DNA of 5,518 nucleotides from Arcobacter sp. UBA7394 (GTDB lineage: Bacteria; Campylobacterota; Campylobacteria; Campylobacterales; Arcobacteraceae). The position numbers and the translations under genes were made by a program. Location of the stretch: positions 364 to 5,881 of the forward strand of contig DKNG01000116.1 in NCBI GenBank assembly GCA_002470185.1. Direction: 5' to 3'. Numbering within the stretch: the stretch's first letter is position 1; every line of letters starts with the position of its first letter. Under the pieces are notes generated by a model. That model saw nothing but the letters and a program-made list of their open reading frames with translations, was not told the DNA's origin and did no database searches. Below, piece after piece: positions 1 through 5,518 of the stretch.

Positions 1-600
1 GAGTCAGCAATAAAAGGAAGAAGTGGAACTGCACTTTTTACTGATATTGAAACTACATTTGAATGTAATTGTCCTAGTGTTGATGTTCTTGATGAAGGAA
101 GAATCAACGAAGTTCACTTCACTTTGGGTGAAAAAGATATCGCATTTTTTAATGTATATTTTCCAAATGGTCAAAGTAAAGATGAAAGATTGGTTTACAA
201 AATGGAATTTTATGATAGATTTTTAGAGCATTGTGAAAATCTTAAAAAAGATGGAAAATCAATTATTGTTTGTGGTGATGTAAATACTGCACACAAAGAG
301 ATTGACTTAGCACGCCCAAAAGCAAATGAGAAAAAATCTGGATTCTTACCAATGGAGAGAGAATGGATGGATAAATTCTTATCTCATGGTTATGTAGATA
401 CTCTAAGAGAGAAAACACAAGATGAAGGTCTTTATAGCTGGTGGTCTTACAGAGCAAATGCAAGAGCTAATAACGTTGGCTGGAGAATTGACTACTTCTA
501 CGTAAGTGAAGACTTAAAAGCAAACATCAAAGATGCATATATCTTAAACGAAGTAATGGGAAGTGATCACTGCCCTATTGCATTAGAAATCGAGTTATAA
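1..600 (+). CDS. xth: Exodeoxyribonuclease III, 5' partial
   Basis: Apurinic/apyrimidinic endonuclease and 3'-5' exonuclease of the exonuclease-endonuclease-phosphatase superfamily, acting in base excision repair in the cytoplasm. The frame is open from the first base, giving 199 residues; the family usually has about 250-270, so roughly 50-60 N-terminal residues, including the metal-binding Glu (E. coli Glu34), lie outside. Visible family motifs, numbered in the fragment: KGRSGTALFT at 5-14 (family form KGYSG), VYFPNG with the active-site Tyr at 53, GDVN with Asp93 and Asn95, FLPMEREWMD near 115-124, GWRIDYF with Asp164, and the terminal SDHCP with Asp189 and His190. All catalytic positions within the visible part are kept, so the enzyme looks functional. 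An internal ATG-led frame on the + strand at 23-226 is out of frame and is not a gene. It converges on the glycosyltransferase gene, with a hairpin over the stop codon. Identification is firm. Confidence 0.96.
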   Translation, partial: ESAIKGRSGTALFTDIETTFECNCPSVDVLDEGRINEVHFTLGEKDIAFFNVYFPNGQSKDERLVYKMEFYDRFLEHCENLKKDGKSIIVCGDVNTAHKEIDLARPKANEKKSGFLPMEREWMDKFLSHGYVDTLREKTQDEGLYSWWSYRANARANNVGWRIDYFYVSEDLKANIKDAYILNEVMGSDHCPIALEIEL

Positions 601-618
601 GAGATTTTCTCTTATAAC
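594..618. terminator. Hairpin between convergent genes, likely bidirectional terminator
   Basis: A perfect inverted repeat: the arm GTTATAAGAGA at 594-604, a TTT loop at 605-607 and the arm TCTCTTATAAC at 608-618. It begins inside the last codons of xth and contains its TAA stop (598-600). It ends 7 bp before the stop codon of the opposite-strand gene. No clear T-tract follows on either strand, so it is not a textbook intrinsic terminator, but its place at the meeting point of two convergent genes fits that role. It could instead protect mRNA 3' ends. Confidence 0.6.
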
Positions 619-624
619 CAAACC

Positions 625-1530
625 TTAGAACTTAAATAAACTCAACACATCCTCAGATGTAGGAATATAATCTTCATTTTCATCTTCACTATATGGATCA
701 ACATGTTTATAAATAATAGTTTCCCAAGGATTTTTCCATTGTGAGATTAGCTCAATCTTTTCATAAGAAGTTGGTACAACTATTGTATTTACTCTATAAA
801 CAGCTGCAATTTGCATAGGTCCACTATCTATTGTCAAAAATAGATCTAAACCTGCAATTTTTTCTACAAGTTGAGAAACTGATGTCTTTCCCGCTAAGTT
901 CTCATAGTTTTTTATACCATTAGCTTTTAATTCAGCTTCTATATCTGAGCAAATGTCTATCTCATTTCTTCCACCTAATAAAACAACATCATATTTACTT
1001 GATAATTTAACTGCTACTTTTGCAAATTCTTTAGCATTCCATCTTTTTACATTTGCATAAGTTGAACCCGCATGAATTCCAAAAGTTGGTTTTTTATTCC
1101 ATTGAGGTTTGAACTTTAACATCAAATCTCCTGCTCTATAATTACTTTGTAAAACAGTGTTTATGAAGTTATTGTATTTTTCAACTTTATGGATATTTTC
1201 CATATTATCAACAAAATTGATTTTGTTTTCACAATCTATAAAAAATAAAAAGAATTTTGAATGGAAATCTTTTTTGAAAGAAACAACTAGATCCTGTGTT
1301 CCGACACTCTTAGCTAATCTAAATAGTGATAACAGAGAAAAAATACTTTTATTTGTCTCTTCTACTACTAAACTTTTGATTCTTTTATCATTTTCGAAAA
1401 ATTGCGAAGAAATACTTGAACCAACAAATGTAACTTCAGCATCTCTGTAGTGCTTTAGAAGGTTCTCAATGGCAGGTGTAATCATAATAGCGTCTTCAAT
1501 CAACTCAGGTAATTCAACTAATAGTTTCAT
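625..1530 (-). CDS. Glycosyltransferase family 9 protein, WaaF-like heptosyltransferase family
   Basis: A 301-residue protein of the GT9 (ADP-heptose:LPS heptosyltransferase) family, GT-B fold, expected to add a sugar to the lipooligosaccharide core at the cytoplasmic face of the inner membrane. The N-terminus MKLLVELPELIEDAIM resembles the Campylobacterota WaaF start (typically ELPTWLGDAVM) and keeps the Asp at position 13, though the usual LGD reads IED. The C-terminal nucleotide-sugar domain shows GIHAGSTYANVKRW (151-164), LLGGRNE (184-190), NLAGKTSVSQL (211-221) and DSGPMQIAA (235-243). In the last motif the family His (GPMH) is Gln240. The start is ATG, with a weak GGGA 7-10 bases upstream on the minus strand. 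It is slightly short for WaaF (about 320-350). The changes at two conserved spots suggest a paralogue with another donor or acceptor, or a weakened enzyme, rather than the housekeeping WaaF. Family is sure; exact substrate is not. Confidence 0.85.
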   Translation of the reverse strand: MKLLVELPELIEDAIMITPAIENLLKHYRDAEVTFVGSSISSQFFENDKRIKSLVVEETNKSIFSLLSLFRLAKSVGTQDLVVSFKKDFHSKFFLFFIDCENKINFVDNMENIHKVEKYNNFINTVLQSNYRAGDLMLKFKPQWNKKPTFGIHAGSTYANVKRWNAKEFAKVAVKLSSKYDVVLLGGRNEIDICSDIEAELKANGIKNYENLAGKTSVSQLVEKIAGLDLFLTIDSGPMQIAAVYRVNTIVVPTSYEKIELISQWKNPWETIIYKHVDPYSEDENEDYIPTSEDVLSLFKF

Positions 1531-1745
1531 ATATTATCCCATTTTATAAATGTTTATTGATAATATATTTAAATTGTCTTTGATTAACTTTAATTTTTTT
1601 TATTAATTAATTGAATTTATTGTTTAGTTTATTGTAAAATATACAAGAGTACATTATTATAAAATCAATAGTTAATTATTAAAGAATAATATAAAATTAA
1701 GTAACTTTAAACTAAAATAAAGAGTTGGAGAAAAGGGGAGTTTTT
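1531..1745. promoter_or_regulatory. Divergent AT-rich intergenic region with promoters for both sides
   Basis: A 215-bp gap between two divergent genes, so it should contain a promoter in each direction. For the receptor operon the best -10 candidates are TATAAA at 1690-1695 (51 bases before the ATG) and TATAAA at 1658-1663, the latter with a TTGTAA 20 bases upstream at 1632-1637, a poor spacing. For the glycosyltransferase, a minus-strand TATTAT lies at 1560-1565. No -35 box is convincing, which is normal for Campylobacterota sigma-70 promoters. The DNA is so A/T-rich that such hexamers arise by chance. I see no convincing operator and no riboswitch or RNA gene here. Confidence 0.35.
1733..1740 (+). 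promoter_or_regulatory. Strong ribosome binding site that fixes the receptor start
   Basis: AAGGGGAG ends 5 bases before the ATG at 1746, an ideal Shine-Dalgarno placement. The same frame could be opened by a TTG at 1725, but that start would put this site inside the coding region and add seven polar residues before the signal peptide. The ATG at 1746 is therefore chosen. Confidence 0.8.
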
Positions 1746-3647
1746 ATGAAAATATTTATACTATTTTTTATTTTATTTTCACAAGTACTTTTTGCAGAAG
1801 ACTTAAATAATCTTCTAAAAGAGTATGAGGTAGAATCTCAAAACTCACTTCAAACAATCGATGAAAAACTAGGACACGTTTTTATCTATTCACAAAAAGA
1901 TATAAAACGTATGCAATATAATAAACTAAACGACATACTAAAAGAACTACCTTTAAACAATTCAAATAAAAATCGTCTTGGAATGCCTAATTTATCGCTA
2001 TCTGGAACAAAAACAGCAGTTAGCGGTTTCTTTAGATTCTTTATAAATGACCATGAAATCAGCTCTACTTACACACAATCTATTTCTGTTAATTGGGGAG
2101 ACTTACCTCTAGATTTTGTAGATCACATTGAGGTATATCATGGAGATAGCTCTTTTGCTTTAGGAAATGAGACTGGTATATATTTTATTAGAATCTATAC
2201 AAAATCAGCAAGAAAAGAGAATGCAAGTCAAATACAATTTAGAAACTCTAATAAAAATGAATATGCTCAAAGCATAACTCATTCTGAAAGTTTCGGAAAT
2301 GATTGGTCTTATTTAATATATTTAAATAATACAAAAAAAGATGAATCAATCAAATATGAAAATAATACTTTAAATAATGACAAAAAAAGAAGATACTTAT
2401 TTTTAGATATAAATAATGAAGATACAAATATAAATATCGCATATACAGATATAAAAAAAGATATTTATATGGGCTTATCGAAAAATGCAAATCCTGATGA
2501 TGGTTATTTAAATTCAAAAGGCTTCTATATTGATATTAAAAAGTACTTTCTTTATGACAACTCTTTAAAAGCCACTTTCTCTATTGATTTAATGGATAGG
2601 GAATATTATGAAAAAAATGATAATGGAATAGTATTAACACCAATATTCACAAATCCTGTAACACTTCCAAAACAAGTAGATGAAAAAGCTAGATTTAGAA
2701 AAATAAACGCTTATCTAGGAAAAACAACAGAATATAAAGATAATAAATTTTTAACAGCTATAAGTTTAAAAAATAAAAAATATGATTTAAAATATAGAAA
2801 TATAGTAGACCATACAAATACTACTATTGAACAAAATGAATATACCAATTTTAATGAAGAGACAAACTTATCTCTGTTATTGGAAGACGAATATAGAGTA
2901 AATGACAAAATACTATTAGTAGCAAATGCTAAAATAGATAAATATAAAAGAAATGGTTATCTTAAAGACTTTACAGAAAAACTATTTAGAGTTGGTACTA
3001 TCTTTACTCCTACTAATAATTTTGGTTTAAAAAGTTTTTATACACATACTTATGTTCCACCAACTTTTTATAATGTTGATTATGCAAAAAGAAGTGAACC
3101 TAATTTAGAAATTCAAAAATACAAAATATTTACAGTTGAAGGAGTATATACAAGTGGAAAATCAAAATTCACTACTATTTATCATGATGTAAGTATTCAA
3201 GATTTTTTATATTACACACCTGTTGGCTTTGAAAATATAAAACATAAAATCAAAACAAATGGAATGATTTTTAATTATAAATATCTATTTAATGAAAATA
3301 ATGAACTTCAGTTAAATTACTACTTTACAAATCTAAGCGAAGAAATCAATAATTCAAATGATGGTGGATTTATAAAATATATGGCTAAGGATGGAGAGTT
3401 TGAATACTTTACATCTTTGATTTATAAAAACAAATATTCATACAAAGGCTTGAATGTAAGAGCATCTTATGATCTGAACCTTGGAGTAACATATAATCAT
3501 ACTAAAGATTTGAGTTTTAGTATTAGAGGCGAGAATTTATTAGATAAATCAAGTAAATCATTATATTCTGATAATTTTCCTGAATCATCGTTTGCCTTAG
3601 AAGATGATGATAGAAATGTAACTATGACTGTAAAGTGGGTATTCTAA
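1746..3647 (+). CDS. TonB-dependent receptor-like outer membrane protein
   Basis: A 633-residue outer-membrane protein, first gene of a three-gene operon. Residues 1-17 are a signal peptide (hydrophobic core FILFFILF, cleavage probably after LFA). A plug domain follows: GHVFIYS (43-49), DILKELP (63-69), LSGTKTAV (85-92), FINDHEI (99-105), DFVDHIEVYHG (123-133) and IRIYTK (148-153), matching the usual plug pattern DvL..iPG, iRG, lldG, iErIEVirGP and GVInIiTK in degenerate form. Residues from about 160 on are rich in alternating polar and aromatic stretches, typical of a 22-strand barrel, with GENLLDKS near the end and a final Phe in VKWVF, the outer-membrane assembly signal. No DTxxV-type TonB box is visible after the signal peptide. 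Ligand unknown; nothing points to iron or heme. Its stop overlaps the next start. It may be a transporter, or a sensing receptor for the cyclase encoded two genes downstream. Confidence 0.87.
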   Translation: MKIFILFFILFSQVLFAEDLNNLLKEYEVESQNSLQTIDEKLGHVFIYSQKDIKRMQYNKLNDILKELPLNNSNKNRLGMPNLSLSGTKTAVSGFFRFFINDHEISSTYTQSISVNWGDLPLDFVDHIEVYHGDSSFALGNETGIYFIRIYTKSARKENASQIQFRNSNKNEYAQSITHSESFGNDWSYLIYLNNTKKDESIKYENNTLNNDKKRRYLFLDINNEDTNINIAYTDIKKDIYMGLSKNANPDDGYLNSKGFYIDIKKYFLYDNSLKATFSIDLMDREYYEKNDNGIVLTPIFTNPVTLPKQVDEKARFRKINAYLGKTTEYKDNKFLTAISLKNKKYDLKYRNIVDHTNTTIEQNEYTNFNEETNLSLLLEDEYRVNDKILLVANAKIDKYKRNGYLKDFTEKLFRVGTIFTPTNNFGLKSFYTHTYVPPTFYNVDYAKRSEPNLEIQKYKIFTVEGVYTSGKSKFTTIYHDVSIQDFLYYTPVGFENIKHKIKTNGMIFNYKYLFNENNELQLNYYFTNLSEEINNSNDGGFIKYMAKDGEFEYFTSLIYKNKYSYKGLNVRASYDLNLGVTYNHTKDLSFSIRGENLLDKSSKSLYSDNFPESSFALEDDDRNVTMTVKWVF

Positions 3648-4102
3648 TGAAAAAGTTATTACTCATACTTACTCTTATATCATTTTCCTTTGCTGAACAG
3701 TATACATTCTTGGTGAAAAAATACGATAAAGAAATTGAACTTGAAGCTAAAATAATAGCTAATATAGCAAATTCAACAAATGAAGGAAATATAAAACTTT
3801 TTATTCCAAAAATTACTGAATTAGAAAAAAAGATATATTCTAAATATTTAAAAGTAGTAGATAATTGTGAAAGTTCAAATTTTGTATTTATTAAAAATAA
3901 AATTAATAAACCACAAAATTGTCAAAATTCAAATAGAGTATTCTTCACAAATAACTATAGAAAACTATTAAATAAAGATATGTATATAGGAGCATTTTTC
4001 TGGAGTAAAAGTAGACCAAACATTGTATTTATCAAAAATAGATTAGATAAGAAGAATATCAAACTTCCAAATAGTTATGCGCAATTTATAGAGGACTTCT
4101 AA
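3647..4102 (+). CDS. Small secreted periplasmic protein, possibly YfiR-like
   Basis: A 151-residue protein I cannot assign firmly. Residues 1-16 form a signal peptide (core LLLILTLISFSF, cleavage after SFA), leaving a mature soluble protein of about 135 residues with no membrane segment or lipobox, so probably periplasmic. It has just two cysteines, Cys74 and Cys92, which could form a disulfide. The order of elements, an early acidic helix (KEIELEAKIIANIAN), then CESSNFVFI (74-82), then YIGAFFW (113-119) and PNIVFIKNRLDKKNIKLP (124-141), recalls the YfiR/DUF4154 family, where a Cys-led strand and a late 'rv.f.iN...a...gL.is' segment occur. This is a pattern resemblance, not a demonstrated match. 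Start ATG 3647 overlaps the receptor stop as TAATG; an in-frame GTG at 3635 is rejected because the signal peptide begins at the ATG. Placed between receptor and cyclase, it may carry a signal across the periplasm or restrain the cyclase. Confidence 0.8.
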   Translation: MKKLLLILTLISFSFAEQYTFLVKKYDKEIELEAKIIANIANSTNEGNIKLFIPKITELEKKIYSKYLKVVDNCESSNFVFIKNKINKPQNCQNSNRVFFTNNYRKLLNKDMYIGAFFWSKSRPNIVFIKNRLDKKNIKLPNSYAQFIEDF

Positions 4103-5262
4103 TGAATTCTAAATTCTTTTCAAACAACCCTGTTTATTTATTAACATTATCAATTATAATTACCTCTATTTTAATAGTTCTATTAATTGGAGTAATTAAA
4201 GTAGAAAAAAACATTGAAAAAAGAATGTTCAAAATTGCAACAGAAGATATTATATCAATAAGTGAAAATATAACAATATCGATACAGACTTTATTAAAAG
4301 ATAGTGATAATTATATTTCAACAATACAAAATAGTTCAGAAATACAAAAAGACATAGAATCAAAACTAAGAATACTAACAACAGAAAATATAAAATATAC
4401 GTACCTTCTATATAAAGATGAAAAAGGTATTTTTAGATTTTTAGCAGATGCAGCAAAACCTGATGTAAAAGCATTTGTAAATCAAAAGTTTGATGTTGAT
4501 AACCCAAATTGGATTAAAATATACACAACAAAAAAACCAACTTTGATAAATAATACCATACTACAAGAACTTTCAATTACTTATATAATTCCAATTATAA
4601 AAAACAATGAAGTTCAATTATTATTAGCAATTGATTTTTCAGTTAATAAACTATTCGAAATTAATAAGATTATAAATCTAATGGAAAAAGGTCTTTTATC
4701 AATTATTATTATTTCTTTTATTTTTATATTTATACTAGTTATTCAAGTAATTAAATATAGAAAAATCAAAAAATCTGCATATATAGATACATTAACAGAT
4801 GTATATAATAAAAACTATTTACATGAGATGAAGGATAATATTGCGCTAAACCAATATGTCTTAGCTATCTTAGACATAGATTTCTTCAAGAAAATAAATG
4901 ATACCTATGGTCATGATGCTGGTGATATGGCACTAAAACAATTATCTTCAATTATAAAAATGAATATTAGAGATAAAGAAGATATTGTTATTAGATTTGG
5001 AGGAGAAGAGTTTATTCTCTTGATTAAAAAAGATGAAAATAAAAAGTATAATACTTCATTAAATGTTATCAACAGAATTTTTTCAACAATTCAAAATAAT
5101 GATTTTTCTATCTCAAGTGATGAATCAATTAAAGTTACAGTGTCAATTGGTATCAATGTAACTCCTCATGAAAACAAAAACTTTGATAAAGCATTTAAAA
5201 GTGCCGATGATGCTCTTTATATAGCAAAAAAATCAGGAAGAAACAATATAAAAATCGCTTAA
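4102..5262 (+). CDS. Membrane-bound diguanylate cyclase (GGDEF) with periplasmic sensor domain
   Basis: A 386-residue inner-membrane enzyme predicted to make c-di-GMP from two GTP. TM helix 1 spans about 11-32, a periplasmic region about 33-193, TM helix 2 about 197-217, then a cytoplasmic GGDEF domain (225-386). The periplasmic part begins with a helix and has a PAS/Cache-like core at about 97-181 (YTYLLYKDEKGIFRF ... YIIPI ... LLLAIDFS). The catalytic domain is complete: DTLTDVYNKN at 229-238, metal and substrate residues in LDIDFFKKIND (Asp258, Asp260, Asn266), YGHDAGD, the active-site GGEEF at 300-304, VSIGIN at 348-352 and ADDALYIAKKSGRNN near the end. The inhibitory I-site RxxD is not in register: the residues before the active site read RDKED (290-294), so Arg is one position too far. 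The start overlaps the preceding stop (TAATG) and GAGG lies 7 bases upstream. No EAL or HD-GYP domain follows. Confidence 0.94.
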   Translation: MNSKFFSNNPVYLLTLSIIITSILIVLLIGVIKVEKNIEKRMFKIATEDIISISENITISIQTLLKDSDNYISTIQNSSEIQKDIESKLRILTTENIKYTYLLYKDEKGIFRFLADAAKPDVKAFVNQKFDVDNPNWIKIYTTKKPTLINNTILQELSITYIIPIIKNNEVQLLLAIDFSVNKLFEINKIINLMEKGLLSIIIISFIFIFILVIQVIKYRKIKKSAYIDTLTDVYNKNYLHEMKDNIALNQYVLAILDIDFFKKINDTYGHDAGDMALKQLSSIIKMNIRDKEDIVIRFGGEEFILLIKKDENKKYNTSLNVINRIFSTIQNNDFSISSDESIKVTVSIGINVTPHENKNFDKAFKSADDALYIAKKSGRNNIKIA

Positions 5263-5516
5263 TACTCAAAGATTTTTAAAGTGTCTTTTAATCCAGCCAA
5301 AACTGGAATCTCTAATAAAGAATTACCTTGAATAGATAATCTTCTTAGATTTTTTAGTTCATTAACTTCAGAGGGGAGATTAGTGATTTGATTATTTCTT
5401 AAATCCAAACTCTTTAACATCTTCAGTTCTTTTATATTTTGAGGAATTGTTTTTATTTGATTGTCTCTTAGAATTAATCTCTCTAACTTTGGTAAGTTTA
5501 ATAAAGAAAAAGGAAA
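5259..5516 (-). CDS. Leucine-rich repeat protein, C-terminal part
   Basis: Reading the minus strand inwards from the window end, the frame is open for 85 residues to a TAA at 5259-5261; the start lies outside. It shows three tandem 23-residue leucine-rich repeats of the form LxxLxxLxLxxNxIxxIPxxIxx. Repeat 1 has LERLILRDNQIKTIP, repeat 2 has LKSLDLRNNQITNLP and repeat 3 has LRRLSIQGNSLLEIP. A short cap ending in KIFEY follows. Such repeats form a curved solenoid for protein binding; no catalytic domain is visible in this part. Without the N-terminus neither location nor total length can be given. The gene is convergent with the cyclase gene and overlaps its stop by 4 bp, so it is probably a separate unit. 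Confidence 0.88.
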   Translation of the reverse strand, partial: FPFSLLNLPKLERLILRDNQIKTIPQNIKELKMLKSLDLRNNQITNLPSEVNELKNLRRLSIQGNSLLEIPVLAGLKDTLKIFEY

Positions 5517-5518
5517 GA

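Noticed and set aside
263..463. Minus-strand open frame inside xth
   Set aside because: It lies wholly opposite conserved exonuclease III motifs and has no recognisable protein features or ribosome binding site.
1157..1450. Plus-strand open frame of 97 codons inside the glycosyltransferase gene
   Set aside because: It is antisense to a clear GT9 coding region; the low-complexity Phe/Leu/Ser-rich product is a typical shadow.
1556..1575. Possible Fur box (TTGATAAT-like half site) before the glycosyltransferase
   Set aside because: Only one half resembles the Fur consensus, the other half does not match, and such A/T words are expected by chance here. It also lies nearer the glycosyltransferase than the receptor.
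1725..1745. TTG start giving a longer receptor
   Set aside because: It lies upstream of the strong Shine-Dalgarno site at 1733-1740 and would place charged residues (MEKRGVF) before a clean signal peptide that begins at the ATG at 1746.
2711..2908. Minus-strand open frame inside the receptor gene
   Set aside because: It is antisense to the barrel-coding region, and its composition reflects AT-rich complement codons only.
3635..3646. GTG start giving a longer small periplasmic protein
   Set aside because: The ATG at 3647 is followed at once by MKK and the hydrophobic signal core and forms a TAATG overlap, matching the second junction.
1..5518. tRNA, rRNA, CRISPR arrays, insertion sequences or attachment sites
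   Set aside because: No tRNA-like cloverleaf, spaced direct repeats, transposase reading frames or terminal inverted repeats were seen; nearly all of the window is accounted for by coding sequence.

Overview
This AT-rich window (about a third G+C in the first gene by eye, lower in the central operon) looks like a chromosomal segment of a Campylobacterota species, most likely the Arcobacter group. The reasons are base composition, an exonuclease III next to a WaaF-like heptosyltransferase-family gene, a TonB-dependent receptor of a type I associate with this phylum, and a membrane GGDEF protein. The taxonomic call is inference from composition and protein style; there is no rRNA or other marker in the window.

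Layout. 1-600 (+): C-terminal four fifths of exodeoxyribonuclease III, cut by the window start. 594-618: a perfect hairpin on its stop codon, lying between convergent genes. 625-1530 (-): a glycosyltransferase family 9 (ADP-heptose:LPS heptosyltransferase-like) protein. 1531-1745: AT-rich divergent intergenic region that must hold the promoters for both flanking units. 1746-5262 (+): a tight three-gene operon whose two internal junctions are both TAATG stop/start overlaps. It encodes an outer-membrane TonB-dependent receptor-like protein, a small secreted (periplasmic) protein with two cysteines, and an inner-membrane diguanylate cyclase with a periplasmic sensor domain. 5259-5516 (-): C-terminal part of a leucine-rich repeat protein, convergent with the cyclase and overlapping it by 4 bp, cut by the window end.

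The operon is the interesting part. Its products would sit in the outer membrane, the periplasm and the inner membrane, and the last ends in an apparently active c-di-GMP synthase domain. This is the logic of a trans-envelope signalling relay, comparable in layout to YfiB-YfiR-YfiN (TpbB) but with a TonB-dependent-receptor-type barrel as the outer-membrane member. The receptor has no recognisable TonB box, the small protein has only a weak YfiR-like look, and the cyclase lacks a correctly spaced RxxD inhibitory site. The functional link is inferred from gene order and coupling; no ligand can be named from the sequence.
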